From Eucommia ulmoides (Eukaryota; Streptophyta; Magnoliopsida; Garryales; Eucommiaceae): DNA of 64,000 bases. Below are positions 33,403-44,836 of the stretch, in pieces. The notes beneath the pieces are model-generated. The model had not been told where the DNA came from and did not search any database. It worked only from the letters and a program-made list of their open reading frames with translations. The stretch spans positions 25,497,901 through 25,561,900 of the forward strand of contig CM028326.1 of the NCBI GenBank assembly GCA_016647705.1, written 5' to 3'. The translations under genes were made by a program, and so were the position numbers. Position 1 is the stretch's first letter. Every line of letters starts with the position of its first letter.

Positions 33403-34808
33403 TATTCGCGATAATTTCACGCTTGCTTTTACTCACAAGTGCACGAGGTCAAATTTTAATGTAGTGGATCTTAAGATCGAGTGTTGTCTTCTGGGATATG
33501 TGTTAAGATTAGTTGAATACTACAATTGACATAGCTTAATATTATCTAAACGGTTCAAGAATTGTTTCGAGTATGCTAATCGAAAACTAATAAACTAATT
33601 TAAACCTAAACAACTTTGGATTAAATCTATTAAAATGGATTACCTAGAGATTAATTTTGTTCACTAATACATGTTTGACTTTGTTTAGTTTACAATAACG
33701 GTGTTTATCCTATCCGACAATCTGGTATCGTAAACTCGCTTACTACCTCTCCCGAGTGTAAAGTGTGCGAATATGTACCTCGTATCGATGCCGATATCCT
33801 TATCTAATGGCTAAATGAGTACACGAGTCTTGGCCCAACCTCACGGATTGCACACGTTCTAATAATATTCCGATTCATTAGACCGCCGCGTTGTGTTTAA
33901 CCCTAGTCCGAATCCGGAGTTACCTCCCTCGAGTGTCAAACCCCGTATTCTCAAACCAACCCTAATACCATACCAAACATATCAAGGATGTAATAAAATG
34001 ATAAACATAATCGAATTTAGATAAACAACCGTTAAAGAAACATATATTCAATCAAACATGCATTTACATGAACTACATCAATCCCTAGATAATATCTACT
34101 TAGCCAGCTATGATCACAACCAAATAAGCATTAAAATAAGAGAAATACTTCATCATTGAAGATATAACGTTTAAATAGAAAGAGGGAAACAAAGATAGAA
34201 AGGCAAATATGAAGAGTGGAGTGTTCCACTTCTGCCAAAATCGTTCTGAAATGGTTTCATCTTCTTCCAAATGAACTCTCATATTCTAGGTCTAAATATT
34301 GGCTCTAACACAAGTGTAAAAATGTTCTGAATAATGGTAGGAAGAAAGAATACAAGATAAGGATAAAAAATATCTAAAAAATATCACAAAAGATCTAATC
34401 TAGTTGGTTGATTGACTACTGCAGCGGTGGGCATCACCGCTGCAGCAATGGTAATGCGTTTGGCGTTCTGTCTTTCTATCGCTACAACGGTGGTTGGGCA
34501 GAATGTTACTGAACCTTTCACTATTGCAGCGATGAAGGCCACCGCTGTAGCAGTCAAGGGTCAGTAAACCCTTGATGCTGACACTGCAGCGGTGAGTTCC
34601 ACCACGGCAGCGGTAAGGCTGCAGTGTTGATCTTTGCCCTTCTTCATTGTTTTTCTACCGATTTCTTACCAATTCGCTTGATTATCAACCGTTTACATCC
34701 CTACACCTGATTTACATAAAAATGAATATAAACGATCTAAAATATTACAAAAACACTCAAAAACTACCAAATTCGGTTTGAAAATAGATAGGTGTTTTCA
34801 ACTTATTA
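33403..34808 (-). repeat. 3' LTR of the minus-strand Athila-type element
   Basis: 1,406 bp, matching 46,528-47,890. It contains the palindrome array at about 34,418-34,615. Confidence 0.9.
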
Positions 34809-35988
34809 AATACCCCAAAACTTGAAATTTTGCTAGTCTTCGAGCAAAACACCCTAACACTAAAATAAACTATTACTACTAATTAACTAACTTTAATACT
34901 AAAAACGAACAATCATAAATGAACGAGAAGTAATGACATGCAAGTTCTGAATTCACCTAATCAACCAAAATGTTTTTCCCTCAACGGCCCCTAATCAACT
35001 CAAGTTCAGGAATAAAACACACCATGTGGTGTTCTAAAATTTCAACACTCAATATCAATAAAGGTCATTCTAGATCCATTCAAAGTGTGTGTGTGAAAAC
35101 TCAAATATACCATTATCCAAACACTGGATTGGATTATTCACTAACTAAGCTCATGACTTAAACCATATAGGATTAGAAAATCCATATGCCTGACTGGGTT
35201 TCACTCTCCACTAATGTAGGCTTGGAAGTTCAAAAAGATCAACAGGACTTGGTTTGGTTTTTGGTAAATGGCTAATGATATCTCAAGAATAGACAACAGG
35301 TAAATGTTATAACTCAACGATACCCGAGGCACAACGCTTGGCGCTCAATAACACTCGTAACCCCAAAGATAAATTTAAAACAACCCTAAATAATCATTTA
35401 AGAACGTTTTACTCACTTGTCAAAAGAAACAAAAATAACACTATATTTATATATGTTTTTTTTACATTAAAACCACACCCCCAAACTTATTTGATTTGTA
35501 CAATTAAAGAGGTGTGAGAATACGATTGAAAAAAGACAAGTGAGTACTCTAATACCAAACTAATGAAAAGTTCGCCCAAAACCCAATTGCTCACTTCAAG
35601 TAGCATAAACAAACACTAATTTGATTTTGACTCATATTGTGCCTTTGGTTTAACGACTTAGGTTTAGAAAAAGTTTTAGTGGCCAGGGCATTTGTTATGC
35701 ATTCAGAATTGAAACAGATTACAGGTTTCGACAGGGTAACGAGGGGTAAACATATTATAAGGTAAGCTTCAAAGGCTTAAGCAATAAAAATGAAAGCCTA
35801 AATCATGTCTCCTAAACTACCTCGCCTAGGATTTCGCCTCAAGTTTCCCCCAATCAAGTTCTAGAATCCCTAAAATTGTTATGAACTTGCTACTGAATAA
35901 TCGGTGTCAAATCAATTGAATAGCTATACATTGAGCCTACGTGATCGTGCAATTTAGGATCCAAAATGACTTTTACCTAATTGACATG
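34809..35988 (-). other. 3' internal non-coding region of the Athila-type element
   Basis: This stretch matches, in reverse orientation, the 3' internal part of the nested non-autonomous element (about 43,680-44,836). Shared blocks include the C-rich CACCCCCAAACTT word, an ACAAGTGAGTA word and AAACTTTTTC. It has no coding sequence. The similarity shows that the two elements are close relatives. Confidence 0.7.
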
Positions 35989-37303
35989 TGATAGGTGTAA
36001 AATACGTATCTACTTCTATACTAAATTTGGTAGTTTTTGAGTAAATTAGTAATATTTAATTTTGTTTTCGTTAGTTTTTATGTAATTCAGGTGTAGGGAT
36101 GTAAACGAATGACAAACAAGCAAAACGGTGGAAAAACGTTGAAGAAATGATGAAGAAACAAGGTTTCAAGTGCACAAGACCCACCTCCGATATGGTGAAA
36201 ATGTAAGGAGTGCTGAAAATACACAAGTCCCACCGCCTAGGCAGTGAAAGTACAGAGAGTTGGAGCTGTTTCATCGCCGCGATGCTAATTCCCACCGCCG
36301 CGGTGGTAAATCCCACTGCCGCGGCGGTTAGCTCTGTACAGTAAAATAGATATTTTTAGATATTTTGAAACCTTGTACCTATAAATACCCATTCTCTTAC
36401 TTCCATAAAAGGTGGAAAGGTTGGAACGTACCTAACCCTTAGGAGGTAATCCTTGGCCATTCTTGAAGAAGAGATTCATCATCCAGAGAAGAGGAAACAT
36501 TGGCGGATCGATCTTTGGCAGTGGATCACTCCACTTTAATATTTGATATTTCTCTATTTGTAATTTAATGTTTTATAGTAAATGATGATGAATATCTCGT
36601 GTATTAATGCTTATATGGTCAAGATCACGATAGATTAGATAAATATTAGCTAGGGATCGATGCAGTTGTACTAGTTTGATGGAATACATGTTTTCTTAAC
36701 GGTTGTTTGTGTTTAAATCCGATTGTGTTCATCATTTTATGATGACTTTAATATGTTTGTTAAGGTAATAGGGTTGGATTTGAGAATACGGGGTTTGATA
36801 CTTGGAAGAGGTAACCCTGGATTCGGACTAGGGTAAACACATTGTTACGATCTAACAACCTGGGAGGGCGTTAATTAGTATACAATCGATGACGTTGGGT
36901 CAAGACTCACATGACCTAGGGTCGTTAAGACGTTGAGGGAGACTTCTTCGTTGGCACAAAGTCGCGTATTCCCCCCGTCTTACACTCGGGATAGGTGTCG
37001 GAGGAGTTTACAAACCGAGATTGTCGGATACCATAAACTCCATTATTGTTAACTAAAATGAAATCAAACATGTATTAAGTGAATGAAATCAATCCCTAGG
37101 TAATTAATTTAGTTAGGATTAACCCACTAATTGTAGTTTAGTGTAGTTTTAATTAGTTTAATTTTAAATAATTTTTTAACCATCTGGATAATAGAAGACT
37201 ATGAAAATTGCGGTACTCAATTATTCAACCCGTCCCTGTGGGAACGATATCTGATCTTAAAGATCCACTATATTAAAATTGAACCTCGTGCACTTGTGAG
37301 TAG
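35989..37303 (+). mobile_element. Solo LTR, Athila-type, 3' tip apparently missing
   Basis: It begins TGATAGGTGTAAAATACG and is alignable with the other Athila-type LTRs up to CGTGCACTTGTGAGTA. The last ~25 bp of those LTRs are not found. The TATA box TATAAATA is at 36,380-36,387 and three palindromes with CCTAGG and CCGCGG cores lie upstream (36,230-36,330). The flanks can be joined by comparison with the related internal region at 43,640-43,700 (reverse), which shows that it is an insertion. Confidence 0.75.
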
Positions 37304-38237
37304 TCAATACTCAAGCGTCCAAACACACAGAACACACATGAATGAGCATTACCTCTGACCTCAATATACAACTAGGGGATAATTTTCATCATCGGGTAAT
37401 GGCTCAGAAGAACTCAAAAACTCAGCACACAAGTACTACATCACACATGAATACAATTATACTAATTCTATACCCTAATATGCATACATTGCACTAAGTA
37501 TTCACAACATCACATTTTACTTCTAAACATGCATAAACAAAAACTACAAATTAACTTAAACTATAAAAATGTTTAACAACTATTAAAGTCTACAACATTA
37601 ACATCAAAATGTTTACAAACAATAAAAACTTAACATACATAAAACATTCATAACAACAAAACAAGAATATCCCAATACAAAACTTAAAAACATCCATCCT
37701 GCAAAACAAAAGCATCCATATACATCCCCCTAAACTTGAACTGGTCAGTGTCCACAATGAGCCATCAGTGATCCCAAAAACAACATATAGCATGATGACA
37801 ATAATGGGTTGCGAACACGTACCGGGGAGGTGAGACATGAAAGTCTCACCTCATACTGTCTATCTCGAGGGATGTCATCCCAACCGCTATCGTGGTGGGA
37901 TGGGTTGTGTGGTGGCTGCAGTAGGTATGGCGAAAATGGTGGCATCGGCGGGTAGCCGTTCATATCATAGCTTGCTTGAACTTCGTAGTACCGGTGAGCT
38001 TGATACATCATCTGATTATATTAATCTTGGTAGCTGTGTTGGGGGCACTTTCGCAATAAGTCCTTGAACCTTTCCCAAGTTTCAAATAGTGGCTCGAAGT
38101 TCCGTTAGTGAAATTATGCTATCTCGCCTCTCAGCTGCGATGTCTTCGAAGGTGGAAAGAACTTGGTGAGTAACCTTTGAGCTAGGTCCTCCCAAGTATT
38201 GATGTTCCCTGGTGGGATTGACTAGAACCAACCCCGT
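37304..38237 (-). pseudogene. Athila-type gag remnant and adjacent region (fossil)
   Basis: On the minus strand the part at about 38,020-38,230 encodes Athila gag signatures: a PPGNINTWEDLAQR-like stretch and a FEPLFETWERFKDLL block. Downstream is a low-complexity P-, Y- and H-rich stretch (37,745-38,000). The upstream gag half lies at 40,431-40,775, beyond the nested LTR. Confidence 0.65.
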
Positions 38238-38608
38238 TGTAAGACCCTGATTTTTTTATTTATGACGTATCTTCGCACATTTAAGAAATTATGGGGTAGA
38301 TGGTGTTATTTTTTTTAATTTAAAAATTAAAAAAGGGTTAATTAGCAATTTTCAAAATATAAATTTTAAATTTTGGGTCTAACTAATAACTTAACAAAAT
38401 TGAAAGGGGGCTTATGTAATTTGAATAAAAATATAATAATAAAGAGATAAATGAATGACCTCATTGCACCTCATGATCCACTGTGTGTAATTGTTGGTGT
38501 GTGTAGATGGTTCGGTAGGTCGGTGGTGTGCTTGGTCGATGGATATATATATACACACATACACTTGTAATCAAACGGAGCGATGGGGAAGACACGCGAC
38601 CGATTCTT

Positions 38609-38642
<34 letters not shown>

Positions 38643-40430
38643 GAAGGAGGAGGAACAAAACAGAAACAGAGAAAAGAAGCGAGAGAGATCTAATTTCGGC
38701 CGGAGGAGTGATCGTCGCCGGTGGTGAAGGGAGTATGTGTGAGTATGTTCTAGTTATCGTTTATGTGGGTGTGTGTTCTGTTTATGGCGAGGGAGTCGTC
38801 GGTTGTGGGTGTGTCGCCATCGGTTAGTTGACCGACAGTGAGTGGAAGTTGGAAAGAGAGAGAACTTGTCGACGGTAGCCATCACTGCTTTGTCGTCGGT
38901 GGCGATGGTGCTGTGATTCATCGTGTGTGCGCGCGCTGTTGTGTGTGTATGTTGTGTGTGCTGCTGATCAGTCGACGGTGACTGTGTGGATGTGTGTGTT
39001 TGGCGTTTGGGTGTGGGTGTGTTCCTTTGTTTGTTTGGCGTGTGTATGAGCAGTGGGTGACCTACGGGGGTGACGGTGGTATGAGTTGGTCCGACGGTGG
39101 TCAGTGGTGGTCCATTGATGGTGGTCGTCGGCCGTGGAGTTAAGTCAGCAGAAAAGTAGGTATGTGTGTGTCTAGTGTGGGTATGTGATCAGGGGTGTAT
39201 ATGTGAGTTTTTTGTGTGTGTATATGTGCTTAGAATATTGAGGAAGAGCGGCGAGGGTGATCGTCAGAGTCGGTAAGGAAAGAGAGAGTCGGTGGCTGGT
39301 TCCAACTTGAAAAACAGAGCAGAAAAACGACGACCATCGCTGCAGCGGTGAGAACTTAGTGAGCAAGGCAAAGATGGGGTGGCATTTTCCGCGGCAGTGA
39401 GCCCGGCGCTGCAGCGGTGTCGGCTCGCAGAACAGAAAACGGGAAAAGAAAGAGAAAGAAAAAGAAAAACAAGAATTACCTAAAAACCCCCCAATAAAAT
39501 CCAATAAATCCATCTCACGGCAAACGGACGATTCGGAATAGGTAAAATTTTGAACTCTCTTAATACATGTATTTAATTGTCTCATGGAGTTAATTGTGAT
39601 AAATTGTTGTGGATATTTACCTGTGCAATTATATGCAATAATTTGGACAAATGTGAAAATTACGTGATAAGCATGCTAATGTGAGTTACGTGTCATATTA
39701 GTAAACGCATGTGTTAGAGGGGTTGGAGTTTTACTGAGCGTTGGCTCACAACCCCATAGTTTTGTTTGCAGGACCGGGGAAAGCGAGATGACGACAAACC
39801 TTTAATTGGGAATTTCTATCAAATTGTAATATTTGTAATTATTATTTATAACTACTGTGGGCAAACCGACACTAAATTGTAAATTGTACTAGTTGTATTT
39901 AAAAGAAAATAAAACTGCAATAACGGCTTTAATAAATTCAAAGTTATAGTTTATTTGTACTAGTTGCATTTATTATTTATGGTTGAGAAATTGAGATGAT
40001 AAATATAAATATTATCAGAGTTTTTGGTTTTTCCCAAAATGTTTGTCCCTTGTCTACCTTCTGGTGTATAGTGTCTAGAATAAAATTAATAGTGTCCATT
40101 ACTGAGATTTCGGTAAATATACAAGTAATTTGGTGGCTAATTGTAATTATTGAATATAAATTGGAAATGGGTCAAATGTGAGTTTTTTTTTTTTTTTACC
40201 AGTTGAGGATAATGGGTTGAGGATAAATTAATTGATCATATAACGTATTTTCAATATGTAATCGTTACTATCGTTTGTAACTTTCTTATAATTTATGCCG
40301 GAAATTAAATTTGTCGCCGACGTGTTTTAAAATTTATTAGATTTTATAGAGTGGAGAATTCGGTCGGTCGGATCTAGCGGTTAATTTCTCTATAAGAGAA
40401 ACCGTAGTAGTGGCCCTGGGAAACCGCGCC
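38238..40430 (+). mobile_element. Solo LTR-like element, TGTAAGACC type, inserted in Athila gag
   Basis: It begins TGTAAGACCCTGATTTTTT, the same type of start as the solo LTR at 17,841. Its right end is near the GCGCCGTTACG word at 40,420-40,430. The exact right end and a clear 5-bp duplication were not resolved; a CCGTT word occurs at both borders. It has no coding domain. It contains a (CA)n tract, T/G-rich sequence and two CGCTGCAGCGGTG palindromes (39,345-39,357 and 39,406-39,418). The DNA on both sides is Athila gag, so it is an insertion. Confidence 0.6.
38611..38639. repeat. (CA)n microsatellite
   Basis: About 14 CA units inside the TGTAAGACC-type element. Confidence 0.95.
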
Positions 40431-40775
40431 GTTACGCTTGTGCTCTATCTTGAAGAGAAAATGGAAACAATCTCAACCGGATCACATCCTCAGCAACCCC
40501 GTTTATCTTTACCATATCACAAATCTCCAAGAATGTAGCAAAGTGGATATTTAGATCTTCGTGAAGATTCCTACTATATTGATTTTACTGGACCATGTTA
40601 ATTAAGGCGGGTTTCAACTCTAAGTTATTTTCTTGGATCGACTGCCTCTGAATCCCAGAATAATTATCAAACATCACGGATCGATAATTATCCTTAAGGA
40701 CCCGTTGTTGAACTTCTGGTTCCGGTGGCTGTTGCTGTAGCACCTGATGAATCGATGATTATTGATGCATATGAT
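40431..40775 (-). pseudogene. Athila gag remnant, upstream half (fossil)
   Basis: On the minus strand a stretch near 40,440-40,545 reads FLEICDMVKINGVAEDVIRL, a hallmark of Athila gag (the L..C...K.NGV..D.IRLR.FPFSL context). It continues beyond the nested element at 38,020-38,230. Confidence 0.7.
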
Positions 40776-42108
40776 TGATAGGTGGAATTTATCTATATAT
40801 TTCTATACCGATTTTGGTAGTTTTCGAGTGTTCTTGTTGTGTTTTAATATGTTTTAATTCGTTTTTATTTGTTTTTGTATAAATCAGGTGTTTGGGACGA
40901 AAATGGATGAAAGCGGTTGAAAATCGAGCAAATCGGTGGGACGTCGGTGGAGAAAAGTTGAAAAAGAACAAAGTTCAGAAAATGCAGGCTCACCGCTGCA
41001 ACGATCAATCAAACAGAAACATTCTGCTAAACCACTGCTGCGGCGGTGCTTCCTACCACTGCAACAGTCAACTGGCAGATACCTACTGGCTTCCCACCGC
41101 TGCAGCGGTTAGACACCAGGTGACTTAGATATTTTGAGATATTTTCTTAGATATTTTGATTCCTTAAAATCCCCTTCTTGCCCAACACAATTGGCACATT
41201 TTTGGGACTTCCTTGAGAGCTCCAAGGCATACCAACAAGGAGAAATCATCTATTTGAAGAGGAAAAATCAAGATCGGAGTGGAAATCACGGACGCAAAAC
41301 CGTCAATTCTTTAGATAACGACTATTTTCCTCTGTTTCGTTTTTTATTTCTTAAACCCTTGTTGGTATTTGATGTTGTTTAGCTTATTTATAGTTGAATA
41401 TTGGGCTATAGCCATGTATAGATAAACATATATTGTCTAGGGTTTGATGTAGTCCATGAAAACGTTGTTTGAATAAATCGATGTTTTGTTAACGGTTGTT
41501 TATTTTTATCGGATTATGTTTACCGTTTTATTACTTCCAATGTATGCTTGTTATGATATATTGGTTGGTTTGAGAAATCGGGATTTGACACTTGAGAGAG
41601 GTAACCCCGGATTCGGACTAGGGTTTAAACACAATGAGGCAATCTAATGACTCGGAGAGTATTAGAAAGTGTGCAATCCATGATGTTGAGGCGAGACTCA
41701 TGTGATCAGTGTCGTTAGACACTAGATGGGGACATCGACATTGACACGAAGTCACATATTCATTCACTTTACACTCGGGAGACGTAGTGAGCGAGTTTTT
41801 GTTACCTAGATTATCGGATAGTTTAAATACCGTTAATGTAAACGAGATTGAAACGAACACGTTTAAGTGAACAAAGTTAATTCCTATATAATATATTCCC
41901 ATTAACATCACTATTAGTATTTTAGTTTAGGTTTATTTCTTTAAACAAAAATCTAAATTTGAGTCGCCAAGATAAAATTAGGTTATGACAATTGCGGTAC
42001 GTAACGATAGTTTAATCTAATTCCTAATCCAACTCTTACTCTTCCCTATTCTATAAAATTTGACCCTTACACTTGAGGTGAAAGTAGGGACGTAATATTC
42101 TGCTACCA
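40776..42108 (+). repeat. 5' LTR of the non-autonomous element
   Basis: 1,333 bp with TG...CA ends. The palindrome array is at about 40,990-41,110 and has four recognisable units. Confidence 0.9.
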
Positions 42109-42239
42109 AGTTTTTGGCGTCATTGCCAGGGATTGGTTTTTAGATTGTTTTTGATATTGTGAATAAGTAACTTGATTTTAATTTAGGCATTTTTTTTTTT
42201 ATAATTTTTGTTTTAGTTTTATTTTTCCTGCAGGGTACT

Positions 42240-42620
42240 TGAAGATGTCTCATCAAGAAGTACGTTACATTTCTTTCAATGCGATTCCGAGCCATTTTAT
42301 TGTGCTTGGGATCGATACAAGGAGTTGTTAATTTGGTTCCCAAACCTTTGTTTGCCGAGGAAGTGTCAACTACTGAATTTCCTCGATGGGTTACTAGCCG
42401 CAACAAGAAATTGGGTTGAAGGAGAAAACGGTGCCACCTTTTTAGACCAACTAACCGCAGATGAAGCCTATTGGTTGCTAGAAGACATGGCGGAGTTTGA
42501 TTTTCAGAGTTGGAATTATTCAACAAGCTACCAAAGTTTGGGGGATAGTACCACCGTTTCGGCACCATGGATTGACACCCCGGACCAACATGTGGAGTCT
42601 TTCCCTACCCTAGAATAAAT
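42240..42620 (+). pseudogene. Gag-derived fragment in the non-autonomous element (fossil)
   Basis: The stretch reads WDRYKELLIWFPN and, in the following part, a LLNFLDGLLAATRNWVEGENGATFL block and DEAYWLLEDMAEFDFQSW. These match the C-terminal part of Athila-type gag (W.R.KELL...P..., F..GL....R...D...GG, EA..L...A.N..W). The N-terminal gag half is absent from this element. Confidence 0.7.
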
Positions 42621-42772
42621 GTTCGCTGAATTTATGGGGGAGACTCAGGCTTTCTAGAGGGAAACGAATGACCGTAACAACGAGTATGAGGATCGTCTTG
42701 ACAATATTGAGATGACCTGCCTTTGAAATTGATGCAATCGTAACGTCTCTTTAGATACAAATCGGTCAGCTT

Positions 42773-43255
42773 ATGTGCTTTGTTAAGGCCAAGTCAGAAA
42801 TGATAGCACATAGAGACACAAACGCCATATGCATTGAAAGCCACCGTGAGGAACCGAATGCAAGTGGAAGGACATTGGGTTTGATTGTTGATGAAGATCC
42901 TAATGAGGAGGAGACCCAAACATTGAGCAACGATGAAGAATCACAAGATAACACTTGTGATTATCCACCATTTGAGATCCATGTTGTGATTCCGACACCG
43001 ATCAAGGACGAACATGTCTATGAGGATCTAATGTGGCTTGCTTGTCCTCTACCACTTCCAACTCCGTTCATCCATACCTACCAAGCACAAAATCCAGAGA
43101 AGAATCAAGTTGAGAATATGAGCCAATTATTACCAAATCTCGCCAATCTTGAGAGTGTTCTGAACCAAGACCCGTATGTTATGTTGTATGACACATACTA
43201 TGGGCGGAAGTTGCTCTTTGATGAGCCTTTCTCTGTGTCAGGCCAAGGACATTAA
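42773..43255 (+). CDS. ORF of 160 codons, non-autonomous Athila-type element, function unknown
   Basis: An acidic, proline-rich predicted protein (for example DEDPNEEETQTLSNDEESQDN near residues 40-60) with a C-terminal region rich in L, N and Y. I recognise no protease, RT, envelope or nucleic-acid-binding motif. It lies downstream of the gag fragment and about 1.6 kb before the 3' LTR, roughly where the gag-pol linker would be. It may be a remnant of that linker or an element-specific ORF. Confidence 0.35.
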   Translation: MCFVKAKSEMIAHRDTNAICIESHREEPNASGRTLGLIVDEDPNEEETQTLSNDEESQDNTCDYPPFEIHVVIPTPIKDEHVYEDLMWLACPLPLPTPFIHTYQAQNPEKNQVENMSQLLPNLANLESVLNQDPYVMLYDTYYGRKLLFDEPFSVSGQGH

Positions 43256-44836
43256 ACCAAGCGCTTCTTGGGAGACAACCCAAGTTTCAAAATAAATTAA
43301 TCCATCACCGCCGACTTCATTCGAAGGCGAGACAAGGTACGTGTTCTAAACCCCCTTCGTCGTCATGCTTTATTTCAATTGTTGAGATCGATGTTGGGTC
43401 GTTGTGAATACTGCATGTTTTAAGTTTGGGGGTGTTATTTAGTATGCTAGTATGTTTTCTTGTTGTTAGTTAAGTAGTTTAAGTTTAATTGTTGTTTAAT
43501 TGTATGCATGTTTGTTTACTGTTAGTATGTTATTGTTTTTAGTTGTTGTTGTTTTGTACTGAGTTTTGTAGTTCATCTGGGCCATTACCCAATGATGAAT
43601 CTATCCTCTAGTTATTTATCGAGGTCGAGCGTAATGCCCACTCATGTGTGTTCTGGGTGATTGACATTTCGTAGTGGTAAAAGCTATTGTGGATCCTAAC
43701 TTGCACGAGCACATAAACTCAATGTACTAGCTATCCAATTGATTTGATGTCGATTATCTATTAGCTAAGTTCATGACAATAGGAATTCAAGAACTTGATT
43801 TGGGGGAAACTCGAGGCGAAATCCTATGTAAGGTAGTTCATGAGACATGATTTGGGCATTCATTTTGATCGCTTGAGCCTTTGAAGCCTACCATGCTATA
43901 TGTTTTATCCCTCGTTACCCTGTCGAAGCCTATTAGCCGTTTCATTTCTGAACATGTAACAAATGCCCTGGCCAATTAAAGTTTTTCCAAACCATTATCG
44001 CTAAACCTAAGGCACAATTTGAGTAAAATCAAGTTAGCGTTTGTTACGCTACTTGAAGTGAGCGGTTAGCGAACTATTGATTGGTTCGGTATTCGAGTAC
44101 TTACTTTTCATTTTTCTATCATATTCTCACACCCCTTTAATTGTACAATTATAATAAGTTTGGGGGTGTGGTTGTTTGTTAAAAAAAAAAACTATATGTA
44201 AATATAGTTCTATTTTCGTTTCTTTTGACAAGTGAGTACAACGTTCCTAAATCTTTGTTCAGGGTTGTTTCGATTTTATCTTTGAGGTTACGAGTGTGAT
44301 TGAGTGCCAAGCATTGTGCCTCGGGTATCGTTGAGTTATAACATTTACCTATATTCTATTCCTGATATACCCTTGTCTATTTACCTAAAACCGAACCAAG
44401 TCATATTGATTTTTTTTGAATTTCCAAGCCTTCATTAGTGAAGAGTGGAATCCAATCTGGCATATGGATTTCCTATACCTTTATGGTTTAAGTCATGAAC
44501 TTTGATGGTGGATAATCCAATTCGGTCAGTGGATGGTTGTATGATTGAGTTTTCATATACATACTTGAGCAGGATCTAGAATGGCGTTTACCGTAATCGA
44601 ATATCAAAATTCTAGAACACCACATGGTGCGATTTTATTTTTGAACTTGATATGATTGGAGGCCGTTGAGGGAATTTGGTTGAATAGTTGAATTCAAAAC
44701 TCGCGTGTCGTTATGTTTAGGTTGTTTGTGTTTTTATTCGTTGTTTAGTATTTGTGTTCGTTAATTAGTTGTGTTTGTTTATTTTAGTGTGAGTGTTTTG
44801 CTCGAGAACTAGCAAAATTCTAAGTTTGGGGGTATT
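43256..44836 (+). other. 3' internal non-coding region of the non-autonomous element
   Basis: About 1.6 kb without coding sequence, related in reverse to 34,809-35,988 and 37,304-37,420 of the enclosing element. It includes a run near 44,155-44,175 (AAGTTTGGGGGTGTGG) that resembles a second internal polypurine tract, and a poly-A run at 44,180-44,190. Confidence 0.6.

Noticed and set aside
35989-37303. Perfect 5-bp duplication ACATG around this solo LTR
   Set aside because: ACATG precedes the LTR and recurs at about 37,335, but comparison with the related internal region near 43,640-43,700 shows that the second copy is native sequence beyond the true right border.
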